Below are positions 1 through 9,771 of a stretch of DNA of 64,000 nucleotides, one piece after another; within the stretch, counting starts at the first letter, position 1, and every line of letters starts with the position of its first letter. The stretch comes from Sulfurimonas lithotrophica. Its GTDB lineage: Bacteria > Campylobacterota > Campylobacteria > Campylobacterales > Sulfurimonadaceae. The stretch covers positions 1,922,001-1,986,000 of the forward strand of contig NZ_CP043617.1 in the NCBI RefSeq assembly GCF_009258225.1, in the 5' to 3' direction. The position numbers and the translations under genes are program-made. Under the pieces are notes generated by a model. That model saw only the letters and a list, made by a program, of their open reading frames with translations. It searched no databases and was not told the origin of the DNA.

Positions 1-1
1 G

Positions 2-226
2 ATCATAGCTTCATCACTAGGAAGTCGCCATACATTGGCATTACTGGATCATCTAAAAAAAGATTTAAAACCGGACGAGCATATAAATAACGTAGATGAA
101 AGCGGAGACTGGGTTGTTATAGATTTAGGTGATATACTTATACATATTATGACACCTGAATATCGTGTAAAATACGATATGGAAACTTTTTTAAGTGAAA
201 TCGGTGAAACAAAAGAAACTCTTTAA
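2..226 (+). CDS. rsfS: Ribosomal silencing factor RsfS, C-terminal part (5' end outside window)
   Basis: RsfS (Iojap/RsfA family) binds ribosomal protein uL14 and blocks subunit joining in starved cells. The open frame runs from base 2 with no start, reading IIASSLGSRHTLALLDHL and on to a GDWVVIDLGDILIHIM core and a YDMETFLSE tail. The SSRH-type beginning and the W-DLGD-HI core are family hallmarks. A TTG at 35 could be taken as a start, but the family motif continues upstream of it, so the gene is cut by the window edge. About 74 of roughly 110 residues are present. The usual neighbour upstream is nadD, which would lie outside the window. A terminator-like hairpin overlaps the stop codon. 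Confidence 0.9.
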   Translation: MIASSLGSRHTLALLDHLKKDLKPDEHINNVDESGDWVVIDLGDILIHIMTPEYRVKYDMETFLSEIGETKETL

Positions 227-240
227 AAAGAGTTCTTTTA
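217..240. terminator. Bidirectional terminator-like hairpin
   Basis: An 8-bp perfect stem (217-224 with 227-234, two-base loop) overlaps the rsfS stop and is followed by CTTTTA. It lies between the convergent ends of rsfS and the porin at 245, so it could end both transcripts. The U-tract is short, so efficiency is uncertain. Confidence 0.5.
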
Positions 241-244
241 GTTA

Positions 245-1687
245 TTAAAAGAAGTAGTTTAATTCAAAACGATATTCATTATACGATACGTCTGTTTTAT
301 ATGTCAAATCAGATTTTAATATCTTATCGTCCGCTCTTACTAAACCAACTCTAACTTTAGCCTGAAGATTTTTCCCTATATTTTGCATAGCATCTATATG
401 TAGTATATCGCTGTCAGCCTGCACGGCATCTTTTTTATCGTCAAAGTCTTGAACTGCATAACGAGCAAATATATTAAATCCTTCCAATATACCTGCTTTA
501 TCAAAATTGTATCCAACTCTAGCCATATATGTCTTGGTATTTGCATACCAGTTATACTGTGCCATAGCACGGGTAAATCCACCTGTTGGAAAGCCACGCC
601 ATGGGGCTATGATATCTGCTTTATCTGATATTTCCGAGTAACCCAGTCTAAACAAAAAGGCATTATCTTTAACATCTACACGTGCCGCTACTAAACTTGA
701 GTCCAAATCGTTTATATCTTTATATCCGCTTGTATCACCCTTTAAACTTGCAACCGCTACATTTGCATCTAAACCGTCTATCTGCATCATATATCTTATA
801 CCCGGTACTACTTTCCAGTTACCACCGACAGGAATCGTGTAATGGGCTTCCAAAGTTATGTTATGCAACACGTCAGGGACACTCGCCATACTAACATTTG
901 CTTTTAAGTTTTTGATAGATTTATTTGTAAAACTAGCTATAAGCAGTTCATTATCGTTTCCGATTAAAGCTGTCGTTAAACTTTTGTTTATGGCGGAATC
1001 ATCATTTTCAATCCAACCGTTTACGGCTATAACATCATGAGAAGTTGTATGGTCACGAAGTTTTTGAGCGGTAAAATACCCTAATTGTATAGTTGTTTGA
1101 GGAAGTTCCTTGATCGTAGCACTTACACCGTCAAACGTATTAGGTATCATCTTGGTATCGTTTGATTTTGTAAAAACCGATTCAAAAAGTTGACGTCCTA
1201 CCTTTAGAGATATCTTTGATATATCATATTGCAAATAGGCTTGTCCAAGCACACTCATACCAAAATTTCCCGTAGCTTGCGTATCGGCACGGCTGAAAGT
1301 ATCTTTACCTGCTTTAACACTATCTATTTTATCTAAATCCATTCTATAAAATGAAGGATTTTGTGACGTATATAAACCAACTGTAGTACTTAAACCATTT
1401 AATTTTGCAGATCTATATACAATACTACCGCCGACGCCTAAAGCTTTATTGTCTCTTCCTGCAACACTTTTAGACCAATCCCACTTAAAAGTATTTACCC
1501 TGAATCTTCCAAAAAATTCACCTTCGCTAAACATATCACTAAGAGAATCAACACTCTTTTGCTTAGTATTGTATTGTAAAGTCATATTAGGTTTTAATGT
1601 TATCTTGTCGTTTTTTAAATCAGCATAAGCCGTACTACTCAAAACCAGCATCCCCACGGCCAGTAAGTTAAATTTATTTACTTTCAT
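245..1687 (-). CDS. OprD-family outer-membrane porin
   Basis: A predicted 480-residue outer-membrane beta-barrel. It begins with a Sec signal peptide (MKVNKFNLLAVGMLVLSSTAYA) and ends in a C-terminal Phe (LNYFF) as barrel proteins do for BAM recognition. The stretches FFGRFRVNTFKWDW near residue 60 and VGRQLFESVFTKSNDTKMIP near residue 165 match the campylobacterotal OprD/Opr porin family, where a GRQ-x-DTP-type segment sits before the constriction. A second member of the same family is encoded at 46349-47629. Substrate cannot be read from sequence. It is transcribed alone, convergent with rsfS, and no Fur box is visible upstream, unlike the second copy. Confidence 0.8.
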   Translation of the reverse strand: MKVNKFNLLAVGMLVLSSTAYADLKNDKITLKPNMTLQYNTKQKSVDSLSDMFSEGEFFGRFRVNTFKWDWSKSVAGRDNKALGVGGSIVYRSAKLNGLSTTVGLYTSQNPSFYRMDLDKIDSVKAGKDTFSRADTQATGNFGMSVLGQAYLQYDISKISLKVGRQLFESVFTKSNDTKMIPNTFDGVSATIKELPQTTIQLGYFTAQKLRDHTTSHDVIAVNGWIENDDSAINKSLTTALIGNDNELLIASFTNKSIKNLKANVSMASVPDVLHNITLEAHYTIPVGGNWKVVPGIRYMMQIDGLDANVAVASLKGDTSGYKDINDLDSSLVAARVDVKDNAFLFRLGYSEISDKADIIAPWRGFPTGGFTRAMAQYNWYANTKTYMARVGYNFDKAGILEGFNIFARYAVQDFDDKKDAVQADSDILHIDAMQNIGKNLQAKVRVGLVRADDKILKSDLTYKTDVSYNEYRFELNYFF

Positions 1688-1759
1688 CCCATATCCTTAT
1701 TTTTTATCTTTTTGAATTATACACTTATACGCTTTTTAGCAACTGAATATAAATTTTAT

Positions 1760-3250
1760 TTATTCTACTTTCTCTTTTACTTTAGAATTATTTAACTCAT
1801 CGGTTTTTGTAACTACACCAACTTTATCGATTTCTACTTCTTTTTCATTAGTTGAATTTTCCAAAATATCTCTGTAATCATAAATTGATTCTACATATCT
1901 TACAGGCTCGCTTCCTCTGGCATATCCATATTTTAAAGACCTGTAATAGCGTTTTTGAGATAAAAGAGGCAATACGGTTTTTAAATCACTCCATACATTT
2001 TTATCTAAACCGAATTTTGTAGCTAAAACCTGTGCATCTTTTACATGACCCATCCCTATATTATAAGCGGCTAATGCATATTTTAAACGGTTTTCACCTT
2101 CAACACCTGAAGGGACACTTTCAATCATCTTTTTTAAATGTTTAGTACCGCCTAATATACTTTGTTTTGGATCTAGTCTGTTTCTTACGCCTACGTGTTT
2201 TGCAGTTGAGCGTGTGAGCATCATAAGTCCTCGCACACCTGTAAAACTCTTGGCTTTTGGATTCCAATGAGATTCTTGATATGATTGTGCCGCTATTAAA
2301 CTCCATGGTATATCATATTTATCGGAAGCTATTTTAAAATACTTTTCATATTTTGGAAGTCTGGATTTTATCCTTTTATAAAACATTTTGGTGTCATAAT
2401 AATCAAAATATAAAATATGGGAGTAATAATGGTCTTTTAACTCTGCCATCTTTCCGCTTTGATTATACGAATTTAACCATGAATACATATCTGATTCTAA
2501 ATCTTTAGAATCAGGCGTTAAAACCCATGCCAGCTGTTCACGTCCACTGATTGTAAATGCCATCGCTATTTCTGTAAAGTATCTTTGGTTTAATGAATAT
2601 ATATTTGAATCTGCAAGTGTACAATCTATAGTATTGTTAGCGACCTGTTCAAGTAACTCTTCGGTTGAATATTCTGAAGTAAAACTGGCATTTATATCAA
2701 ACCCGTCTTCTTGAAGGTCCCTTATGGTTTCACTATAGCTTGTGTCTTCACCCACACTTACATGCAAACCTTCCAAGTCCTCTACGGCACGCGGGAACTT
2801 ACCGGCTCTTAACATATTTCTGTTACAAATTACCTGTTCTTGAACCTCAAAATAAGAGGGTCCAAAATTAAATTTTTTTACCCTTTTTGGTGTTTTTGCC
2901 AAAGCGGCAGATATTATATGATAGTTATTATCTTTGCTTAACTCTATAGCTTCTTTCGTAGTATTTGCAGGAGTAATTTTGAGCTTAACTCCCAAATGCT
3001 TTGCATAATCTTTTAAAAGGTCATATTCAAAACCTTGTGGACCGTTTGCACCTATATAGTAAGTACTCGGGGCATTAAGCAAAACAACTTTTAAAATTTT
3101 ATTTCTTTTTATTTCATCAAGTACGGATGAACCGTTAAACATCGGATAATATACCGAATGACTAAACCATCCAAAAGCAAAAAAGGAAAGTGGGAAAACG
3201 ACAAATACTATAAATTTGACACGCTTTCTTAAATTTGCTAAATTTCTCAT
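1760..3250 (-). CDS. mltF: MltF-like membrane-bound lytic murein transglycosylase
   Basis: A two-domain cell-wall enzyme that cleaves peptidoglycan to a 1,6-anhydro product. After an N-terminal membrane anchor (about residues 13-30) comes an SBP_bac_3-like periplasmic binding domain (about 45-280: [32 protein letters not shown]). It is followed by an SLT domain from about 300 with the catalytic glutamate in [12 protein letters not shown], then [18 protein letters not shown] and [10 protein letters not shown]. This is the MltF order, and 496 residues is the normal length. It is the last gene of an apparent operon with the histidine kinase and response regulator upstream (23-bp gap). That suggests the pair responds to envelope state, or simply shares expression. 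Confidence 0.88.
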   Translation of the reverse strand: MRNLANLRKRVKFIVFVVFPLSFFAFGWFSHSVYYPMFNGSSVLDEIKRNKILKVVLLNAPSTYYIGANGPQGFEYDLLKDYAKHLGVKLKITPANTTKEAIELSKDNNYHIISAALAKTPKRVKKFNFGPSYFEVQEQVICNRNMLRAGKFPRAVEDLEGLHVSVGEDTSYSETIRDLQEDGFDINASFTSEYSTEELLEQVANNTIDCTLADSNIYSLNQRYFTEIAMAFTISGREQLAWVLTPDSKDLESDMYSWLNSYNQSGKMAELKDHYYSHILYFDYYDTKMFYKRIKSRLPKYEKYFKIASDKYDIPWSLIAAQSYQESHWNPKAKSFTGVRGLMMLTRSTAKHVGVRNRLDPKQSILGGTKHLKKMIESVPSGVEGENRLKYALAAYNIGMGHVKDAQVLATKFGLDKNVWSDLKTVLPLLSQKRYYRSLKYGYARGSEPVRYVESIYDYRDILENSTNEKEVEIDKVGVVTKTDELNNSKVKEKVE

Positions 3251-3273
3251 TGCATTAGTTTACACATTTACTC

Positions 3274-4548
3274 TTATGCAAATATAAATCTATTCATACC
3301 GTTTTCATATTCATGAGCTAAAACCCTATTATGCGCTTTTAGAATAGAATCTACAAGATATAAACCAAGTCCAAAACTATTTTTAGAAGGGTTCTCTTTT
3401 GTAAAGGGTTCAATATAATATTTTAAAGGATGTTTTAAACATTCCCCCTTGCTCTCAAAAGAGAGTTCATTCCCTATCATTCTGATTTTTACTTTTGCAT
3501 CCGGAGAGTATTTTATACCGTTATCTATCATATTTTTTATTGCCGTAGTATATAGTCTGTAGTTTACCTCTATTTTTACACTGGAGTCTATATCTACATC
3601 TACACTGTCTCTTTCTGCCATAGCCATGTCAATAGCACCGTCTATTATATCTATAATTCTGTATTCTTTAAACTCTGTTTTATCACCGAGACTTGTTACT
3701 TCTTCAATCAGTGCAAACTCATTTACCAAAGATTCCAAACGACCGAATATTGAACTAAATCTATCTTTTTGCTTATCTGTATCAAGCATCTGTGTAGCAA
3801 TTGTCCCTTTTGCTATAGGCGTTTTAAGTTCATGCATTATGTTTCTTAAGAAGAGTGTACGAGAATCCATAATATTATTGATTTTATCTTTTGTAGCTTC
3901 AAGTTCGTTTGCTATAGATGCTATTTCATCACTTCCTCGCATCTTAAAGCTTATATTCATATCCCCATCACCGTAAACTGCTATTTTGCGACGCAATCTA
4001 ATAAGTGGGCGAAGCTTTTGTAAAATCAGAAAAAACGATATAAAAATAATTAGCAAAACAGTAGTATAGGTATATAAAAGATTAAAATACTTGTACGGTT
4101 TTAACTCTTCGTCTTCAATAAGAATTGAACCGTTTGGAGTTTGGACAAAAAAGTAAATTTTATTTTTGTATGAGAACATTGATGTACGGATATCGCTGAT
4201 TATTTTTTGCGTATAAAAACCTCTTGAATTCATCATTAACTGATTATCCACGCTTTTTGAGCTTTCCTGCTTTAAAAACTTTCCTTTATTAGCTATTGTA
4301 TTTATATTATCAGTATCTACGATATTAAGTTTATACACGGCAAGATTAGCTTCTAACATTACGCTGGATGTCTTTTTTTGTTGATGCTGGGTGTATATTT
4401 GAGTGATTATTGCGTGCTTTGTAAATATATGGTCTATATATTGACTTTTATTTAACTTATAAAATTCCCAAAAAACCGCACTTACACTTATTGAAGATAC
4501 TATTAGTGCAAATAGTACGGTTATTAAGACTCCGTGACGGTTAATCAT
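3274..4548 (-). CDS. Sensor histidine kinase (ArsS-like)
   Basis: Inner-membrane sensor kinase of 424 residues. There are two membrane helices (about 8-27 and 155-177) bounding a periplasmic region of about 125 residues, then a HAMP-like linker. The dimerisation/phosphoacceptor helix carries MHELKTPIAKG (His near 239). The ATP-binding domain has the N box MIDNGIKYS and the G2 box GLGLYLVDSI. The ATG follows directly on the stop of the response-regulator gene (no gap), so the two are translated together. The nearest characterised relatives by pattern are the acid-responsive ArsRS pairs of Helicobacter. The signal here is unknown. Confidence 0.85.
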   Translation of the reverse strand: MINRHGVLITVLFALIVSSISVSAVFWEFYKLNKSQYIDHIFTKHAIITQIYTQHQQKKTSSVMLEANLAVYKLNIVDTDNINTIANKGKFLKQESSKSVDNQLMMNSRGFYTQKIISDIRTSMFSYKNKIYFFVQTPNGSILIEDEELKPYKYFNLLYTYTTVLLIIFISFFLILQKLRPLIRLRRKIAVYGDGDMNISFKMRGSDEIASIANELEATKDKINNIMDSRTLFLRNIMHELKTPIAKGTIATQMLDTDKQKDRFSSIFGRLESLVNEFALIEEVTSLGDKTEFKEYRIIDIIDGAIDMAMAERDSVDVDIDSSVKIEVNYRLYTTAIKNMIDNGIKYSPDAKVKIRMIGNELSFESKGECLKHPLKYYIEPFTKENPSKNSFGLGLYLVDSILKAHNRVLAHEYENGMNRFIFA

Positions 4549-5211
4549 CTACTTTAAAAGTTTGTATCCGACACCACGAACAGATTCAATCAGAGTTTTA
4601 TCGCCTAGTTTATTTCTAATACGACCTACCATTACGTCGATGCTTTTGTTTGACGAGTCTTCATTTATGGCATTTACGTTATGGATTAAATCTTCACGAG
4701 ATACAACCAGACCTTGTTTGCTTATCATGTATGATAGTATTCCAAATTCCGCATTTGTAAGCTCTATATTTCTGTTTTTATATGTAATAGTCATTGACGA
4801 TTTGTCACATTTAAAATCAGATTTTGATTCCTCTTTTGCCTCAACTTTTGCAGCATATCTACGCAGAACCGACTGGATGCGTGCTTCTAGTTCACGAGGA
4901 TCATATGGTTTTGGCATATAATCGTCAGCTCCGAGTTCAAGTGCTTTTACTTTATCTGTAACATCGCTTCTTGCACTTGAGATTATTATAGGGATATCTT
5001 GACGCTCACGTATAGACTCACATACTTCAAGACCGTCCATACCCGGTAAAGTCAAGTCTAATATAACTAAATCAAAAGGCTCTAACTTTAGTATGCTTAC
5101 AGCCTTAAAAGGATCATCTTCGGTTACTACTTCAAACTCAAACTGCTCAAGATATTCTGTTAAAATCTCGGCTAATTCTAAATCATCTTCTATCATTAAT
5201 ATTTTTTTCAT
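4549..5211 (-). CDS. OmpR-family response regulator (ArsR-like)
   Basis: A 220-residue two-domain regulator. The receiver has the acidic pair D9-D10, phosphoacceptor D52 in VILDLTLPGMDG and the conserved KPYDPREL near residue 105. The C-terminal winged helix (about 130-220) ends in MVGRIRNKLGDKTLIESVRGVGYKLL. It is the first gene of the regulator/kinase/MltF operon. Its likely partner is the adjacent kinase. ArsR-type regulators of this phylum often have an essential, partly phosphorylation-independent role, but that cannot be judged here. Confidence 0.9.
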   Translation of the reverse strand: MKKILMIEDDLELAEILTEYLEQFEFEVVTEDDPFKAVSILKLEPFDLVILDLTLPGMDGLEVCESIRERQDIPIIISSARSDVTDKVKALELGADDYMPKPYDPRELEARIQSVLRRYAAKVEAKEESKSDFKCDKSSMTITYKNRNIELTNAEFGILSYMISKQGLVVSREDLIHNVNAINEDSSNKSIDVMVGRIRNKLGDKTLIESVRGVGYKLLK

Positions 5212-5278
5212 GAGAAAATTTTATCCTTTTGTTTTTAACATGAAGTTAACACAATATTATATCTATAAAAAATCTACT

Positions 5279-7411
5279 TTAAAGTAAAAGAGTTATATTG
5301 TATGTAATAAATCCAAGCAAATAGGCTACAATTGACGTAAAGCCTAAAAGGTAAAAGAAATATTTAATATGTCCTGCTTCACGAGTAAAAACAATCGAAG
5401 CTGCCAAACAAGGCAGATAAACCATAACAACGACTATAAATGCCATGGCTGATGCAAAACTCATCTCATTTTTTATAATATTTTTCAAAGATGCATTTTC
5501 CTCATCAACCTCATTACCCAGCGAGTACAAAACACCAAGCGTAGATACGACTACCTCTTTTGCGGCAAGTCCCGTTTGAAGTGCTACGTTCATCTTCCAG
5601 TCAAATCCAAGAGGAGCAAATATAGGTTCTGTAAACTTTCCGATTTGCCCTAAATAACTTTTTTCCAAAAGCTCTTCAGCCAGAGTATTTTCAAAAGCGA
5701 TTTTTTGCTCATCCGTTTTTGCTAACTCTATTTTAGCTTCATAGCTCTCTTGTACTTCTAAATTTTTCGGATAATTACTCAAAAACCATATCAGCATAGA
5801 TGCAGCCGCAATAAAAGTACCCGCTTTTTTAAGATACATCCATGTTTTAGTAACAACCGTATGCCATACAAGTTTTAGCGATGGCAGACGATATTTTGGC
5901 ATCTCCATAACAAAAGGTTCATCCACACCTTTAAATGCTGTAAGTTTTAATATTTTTGCAGCTATTAAACCAATCATCGCACCGCCTACATATATAGCAA
6001 AGAGTACATTTCCAGCCATCTCTTCAGAGAAAAAAGCACCTGCAAAAAGTACATATACGGGAAGCCTTGCACCGCATGACATAAATCCTATAACAAAAAG
6101 AGTAAGAAGTCTGTCACGGTCGTTTTTAAGTATTCTTGCACTCATATATGCAGGTATAGAACATCCAAAACCTGTTACAAGAGGGATAAAACTCTGCCCA
6201 TGCATACCAAATTTGTGAAAAAATCCATCTAGCAAAAATGCAACTCTTGACATATAGCCCGTTGATTCTAAAAGTGCGATTCCGATAAACAAAATAACAA
6301 TATTGGGAACAAAAAGAACAACCGCTCCTACACCTGCGATAATACCATCTACTATTAGTGAGCGAACATCATCGTTTGAAATAGTAGCACCTATCGTATC
6401 TCCTGCCCAGCCAAAAAATGCATCTATCCAATCCATCGGGATTGAGCCTATCTCAAAAGTAAGCTGAAAAAGCGACCACATTAGAAATAAAAATATAGGG
6501 ATACCTGCAAGCGGATGAATTAAAACATCATCTATTTTCTCTGTTAAAGTACGTTCTTGCAGTTTTGTTTTTTCTTTTAAAACTTCGGCAACCACACCTT
6601 TGTTAAATGCTGCATACTCCTCTGCGAAAACCTCTTTTATATCATCGTTTAGGTGATGTAACTCTACGTGTTTTGAAGCTTCTACCAAAACGGGTTGAAG
6701 TTCAGTCCATAATGGTTCGTCATGTAGTTTTGCATATGTCAATTTATCATTTTTTAAAAGGTTAATCGCTATGTTTCTATATGTATTTTCAGCTTCATAT
6801 TTGTGTTTTTGTAAATATGAGGATATATTTGATATCTCTTCTTCAACCGCTTCTGAGAAAATAAGTTTAGAGTTTGAATACTCTTTTTCATAGTTTTGTA
6901 TTAACGATTCTAAAAGCTCTTTTATTCCGAGTTTTGTTTGAGCCGATGTTTTTATACACTCCACACCTAGGAGTTCGCTCATATAAGAAGCATCTATCTC
7001 TATACCTTCTTTTTCGGCTTCATCACTCATATTAAGCGCTATTACGACTTTTTTACCCAGAGTTAAAAGCTCACTCGTAAGTTGCAGGTTTTTAGCCAAA
7101 TTTGTCGAATCTACTACGTTTATAATCAAATCATAATCATTTGAAGTCAAATAACCGTGAGTAACCCTCTCTTCAATCGTATAATCGTTTAGTGCATATG
7201 TCCCCGGTAAATCAACAATAGTAAAATGGTAATCTTTGTAATCAAAAAGAACTTCTGTTTTCTCAACCGTTACACCCGTAAAGTTCCCTACGTGAAGGTG
7301 GGCATTTGATACTGAGTTGATAAGCATACTCTTACCGACGTTTGGTTGTCCTACAAGTGCTACTTTTATGTGTTTAGCCGTAACGGGACAAACTTTAGCC
7401 TGCTCTATCAT
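5279..7411 (-). CDS. feoB: Ferrous iron transporter FeoB
   Basis: Inner-membrane Fe(II) importer of 710 residues. The N-terminal G domain has G1 GQPNVGKSM (21-29), G3 DLPGTY and G4 NMSD. A GDI helical region follows, then two Gate domains with GFGCSIPAYMSARIL and the Cys-bearing FMSCGARLPVYVLF segment. The carboxy half is rich in membrane helices (IAGVGAVVLFVPNIVILF, ALQTGLAAKEVVVSTLGVLYSLG). The ATG overlaps the feoA stop by 4 bp, so it is translationally coupled. Expression is expected to follow the Fur box at 7661-7677. Confidence 0.97.
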   Translation of the reverse strand: MIEQAKVCPVTAKHIKVALVGQPNVGKSMLINSVSNAHLHVGNFTGVTVEKTEVLFDYKDYHFTIVDLPGTYALNDYTIEERVTHGYLTSNDYDLIINVVDSTNLAKNLQLTSELLTLGKKVVIALNMSDEAEKEGIEIDASYMSELLGVECIKTSAQTKLGIKELLESLIQNYEKEYSNSKLIFSEAVEEEISNISSYLQKHKYEAENTYRNIAINLLKNDKLTYAKLHDEPLWTELQPVLVEASKHVELHHLNDDIKEVFAEEYAAFNKGVVAEVLKEKTKLQERTLTEKIDDVLIHPLAGIPIFLFLMWSLFQLTFEIGSIPMDWIDAFFGWAGDTIGATISNDDVRSLIVDGIIAGVGAVVLFVPNIVILFIGIALLESTGYMSRVAFLLDGFFHKFGMHGQSFIPLVTGFGCSIPAYMSARILKNDRDRLLTLFVIGFMSCGARLPVYVLFAGAFFSEEMAGNVLFAIYVGGAMIGLIAAKILKLTAFKGVDEPFVMEMPKYRLPSLKLVWHTVVTKTWMYLKKAGTFIAAASMLIWFLSNYPKNLEVQESYEAKIELAKTDEQKIAFENTLAEELLEKSYLGQIGKFTEPIFAPLGFDWKMNVALQTGLAAKEVVVSTLGVLYSLGNEVDEENASLKNIIKNEMSFASAMAFIVVVMVYLPCLAASIVFTREAGHIKYFFYLLGFTSIVAYLLGFITYNITLLL

Positions 7412-7635
7412 ATTTTTTCCACCTCTATAAGCTTTGCTTCATTTGAACGCAAAGCTATTTGCATCGAACCGACTTTTATCTCAACGGTACTTTTTCTGGC
7501 AGTATGTTGAAGAACTTCCAACTCTGCATCTTTCATTATTCCAAAAGAGATAAATCTTTGTTTTAAATCAGGTTGTGCATTTAGTTTTTTAACTTTTACT
7601 TTGCACGCTTTTTTACAATCAAATAGTGTTTTCAT
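7408..7635 (-). CDS. feoA: FeoA, SH3-like partner of FeoB
   Basis: A small cytoplasmic protein of 75 residues with the FeoA SH3-like fold: KVKKLNA, RFISFGIMKDAELEVLQ, VEIKVGSMQIALRSNEAKLIEV. FeoA is required for full FeoB activity in several bacteria. It is the first gene of feoAB and overlaps feoB by 4 bp. A Fur box sits 25-45 bp upstream of the start. Confidence 0.93.
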   Translation of the reverse strand: MKTLFDCKKACKVKVKKLNAQPDLKQRFISFGIMKDAELEVLQHTARKSTVEIKVGSMQIALRSNEAKLIEVEKI

Positions 7636-7660
7636 CTAATTTCTTTAAATAGTTTGCATA

Positions 7661-7677
7661 ATGATAATGAATATCAT
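7661..7677 (-). promoter_or_regulatory. Fur box upstream of feoAB
   Basis: ATGATAATGAATATCAT is a near-perfect inverted repeat made of the TGATAAT/ATATCA half sites recognised by Fur. It lies directly before feoA, where operator binding would block transcription. Confidence 0.75.
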
Positions 7678-7715
7678 ATTAAAGCAAGCTAAAAAATGAT
7701 AATTGTTTTTAATAA

Positions 7716-8951
7716 CTAACCTTTTATTCCATCGGCACGAGGTGCTAATAAAAATTTAAAAAACTCTTTTATATAGATAGCAAAAGGAATACTCCATATA
7801 ATACTTGAATACAAATACAACTCGCTTGCATACTCTTCGTAAAAAGGTACAAGCCCTCTCATAAAGGTAGCGATTATTATTAATGCTACCATTAGATGCG
7901 TATAGATATTTGACGTTAAATGACGACCCGTATGTATCCAAGTGATAATCAACATAATTACAACATAAGAAAGACCTATTCCACCTGCAGTTATAAAGTG
8001 CCTAAAATGGTTTAGTGCATCAATATTCGGATTTAAAATATCCCAACCCATTAAAAAATATCCCAGTGCCAACAAAATATAAATAAATCCTAAGTAAATC
8101 ACATAAGGCTGATTTAGTATAAATTTTTCCTCCAGCTTATACTCGCTCGTAATACCAAGTATTGCTGCACCGCTTGCCAAACCTATCCAGCCAAGAGCAG
8201 AGTTGTTTGGATATAAAAATTCAACTATTGTAAAAACTATAACGCTAAATATCGCTAAATTGGTCTTAGGCGGACGGGATAAAAATACATCATCAATCCC
8301 CTTATCTTCCATCAACTCATTTATCGCTTCCATATTTACACGACGAAGTGCCAGTAAAATGAGAACTACTATTGCACCCGTAGCTATTTTTAAAATAGCA
8401 AATGAGTCAGTATTTACAAAGCCTAGTTTTGAAGCAAAAAACCAAACTTCTATAAAAAACAAAGCCAAAGATGCATAACCTATAGATGCATGACGTTGAA
8501 GTCTGTCTAAAACTGCATGACGTGCAAACCAAATAATCCATCCAAGCATTCCTAAGTTTAAAACAGCGGTTAAATAGATTCCCGTGATATCTATAAACCA
8601 AAAACTAATCCGTCCCAAAACCCATAAAATAACGATATATTTTAGTTTTTTTCCTATTAAAGGGATTAAACCAGGAAACAACTCTGGCAGACCCGTTGCC
8701 AAAAAAGCAAGCGTACCCGCAGTAATAAGACCAAAAAGCATCTCATATATATGCCAAGTAAGGGTATCGTTCATAAAAGGTATGTTTATAGCACCGCTCC
8801 AAACAAGACCCCACAAAACCATACTTATAAGTACATACGGTGCAAAAACTAAAAATATCGGACGAAATCCGTATGCCAAATATGGAGGTACGTTCTTTTC
8901 ATCAGGGTAATATAAATAATGGTTAGTAGCATGTAGTTTTTCTTGTTCCAT
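7716..8951 (-). CDS. NnrS family haem/copper membrane protein
   Basis: A polytopic inner-membrane protein of 411 residues with about 12 hydrophobic helices. It has the NnrS signature YGFRPIFLVFAPY at the N-terminus, the TWHIYEMLFGLITAGTLAFLATGLPEL segment and a late HFRHFITAGGIGLSYVVIML. NnrS proteins are tied to nitric-oxide and nitrosative-stress tolerance, possibly by protecting iron pools. The start is set at 8951 because AAGGAG lies 7 bases upstream. A TTG eight codons earlier has no ribosome-binding site. The ATG overlaps the stop of a 28-codon ORF (TAATG), which ties nnrS to the ABC-transporter operon. Confidence 0.88.
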   Translation of the reverse strand: MEQEKLHATNHYLYYPDEKNVPPYLAYGFRPIFLVFAPYVLISMVLWGLVWSGAINIPFMNDTLTWHIYEMLFGLITAGTLAFLATGLPELFPGLIPLIGKKLKYIVILWVLGRISFWFIDITGIYLTAVLNLGMLGWIIWFARHAVLDRLQRHASIGYASLALFFIEVWFFASKLGFVNTDSFAILKIATGAIVVLILLALRRVNMEAINELMEDKGIDDVFLSRPPKTNLAIFSVIVFTIVEFLYPNNSALGWIGLASGAAILGITSEYKLEEKFILNQPYVIYLGFIYILLALGYFLMGWDILNPNIDALNHFRHFITAGGIGLSYVVIMLIITWIHTGRHLTSNIYTHLMVALIIIATFMRGLVPFYEEYASELYLYSSIIWSIPFAIYIKEFFKFLLAPRADGIKG

Positions 8952-9037
8952 TACTGTCTCCTTTTCATGGAGCAAAGCCCCATAAAAATTCCTCTCACTA
9001 AAGCTACGCCAAAGGCGAGAAAATTTATTGATTTCAT
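8951..9037 (-). CDS. Candidate 28-residue protein linking ABC operon to nnrS
   Basis: An 87-bp ORF starts with an ATG overlapping the TGA of the ATPase gene (ATGA) and stops in a TAATG that contains the nnrS start. It reads MKSINFLAFGVALVRGIFMG, then LCSMKRRQ: one hydrophobic helix with a basic tail. The double stop/start overlap suggests translational coupling. It may encode a real small membrane protein or may only carry ribosomes across the gap. No family recognised. Confidence 0.45.
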   Translation of the reverse strand: MKSINFLAFGVALVRGIFMGLCSMKRRQ

Positions 9038-9771
9038 TTTAATTCCAATTCAAAAGTATTTACAATAACTTCATCCTGAAGTATCTTTGCGGTTTCGTTA
9101 TACACAAATTCATCATCTCTTTTATCTTGTTTTATTATATAGTCAAACTCTTTTACGATATGTCCCGGATCTGCTTTTAAAAGAAGTATCCTATCGCTTA
9201 GGCGAATAGCCTCCATAATATCATGGGTAATAAACAATATACTTAAGTTATTTTCATTTACCTCTTCTATCAGATGCGTTTGCAACTCTTGTTTTAAACC
9301 GATGTCCAAAGCTGAAAAAGGCTCATCCAAAAACAAAAGTGAAGGTTTTGTAACCAACGCCCGTGCAAAACTAACACGCTGTTTCATACCGCCGCTTAAA
9401 TCTTTTGGAAACTTTTCAAAATCATCCTCTTCAAGACCAAACTTCAAAGCTATCTCTTTTGATTTAAGTATTGCTTCTTTTTTTGACTCGCCTTTTGCTA
9501 AAAGACCGAGTGCTATATTGTCTATTACGTTTTTCCAAGGAAGAAGCCTTGCTTCTTGAAAAGCAAAAGATGAGCTTACAAAAGTGTTCTCTACACTGCC
9601 CTCTTCTACATCAAGCAAGTCTGCACACAGATGCATAAGTGTTGTTTTACCGCCGCCGCTTGGTCCTACAATAGATAAAACTTGACCCTTATCCAAAGTA
9701 AAATTTATATTTTGAAGGATTTCCGTAAAACCAAAATGATGATTTAGGTTTTTAACTTCTAGTTTCTCCAT
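9034..9771 (-). CDS. ABC transporter ATP-binding protein (NitT/TauT type)
   Basis: A 245-residue ATPase of the nitrate/sulfonate/taurine importer class. Walker A is GPSGGGKTTL (about 36-45), the signature is LSGGMKQRVSFARAL, Walker B is LLFLDEPFSALD, and the switch His is in FITHDIMEA. It overlaps the permease gene by 13 bp and pairs with the permease and binding protein upstream. The substrate is unknown. Because the operon starts from a region with Fur boxes shared with a TonB receptor, an iron-related ligand is possible (inference). Confidence 0.88.
   Translation of the reverse strand: MEKLEVKNLNHHFGFTEILQNINFTLDKGQVLSIVGPSGGGKTTLMHLCADLLDVEEGSVENTFVSSSFAFQEARLLPWKNVIDNIALGLLAKGESKKEAILKSKEIALKFGLEEDDFEKFPKDLSGGMKQRVSFARALVTKPSLLFLDEPFSALDIGLKQELQTHLIEEVNENNLSILFITHDIMEAIRLSDRILLLKADPGHIVKEFDYIIKQDKRDDEFVYNETAKILQDEVIVNTFELELK

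Noticed and set aside
35-226. RsfS starting at the TTG at 35
   Set aside because: The family motif SSxxSRH lies upstream in the same frame, so the gene is simply cut by the window edge.
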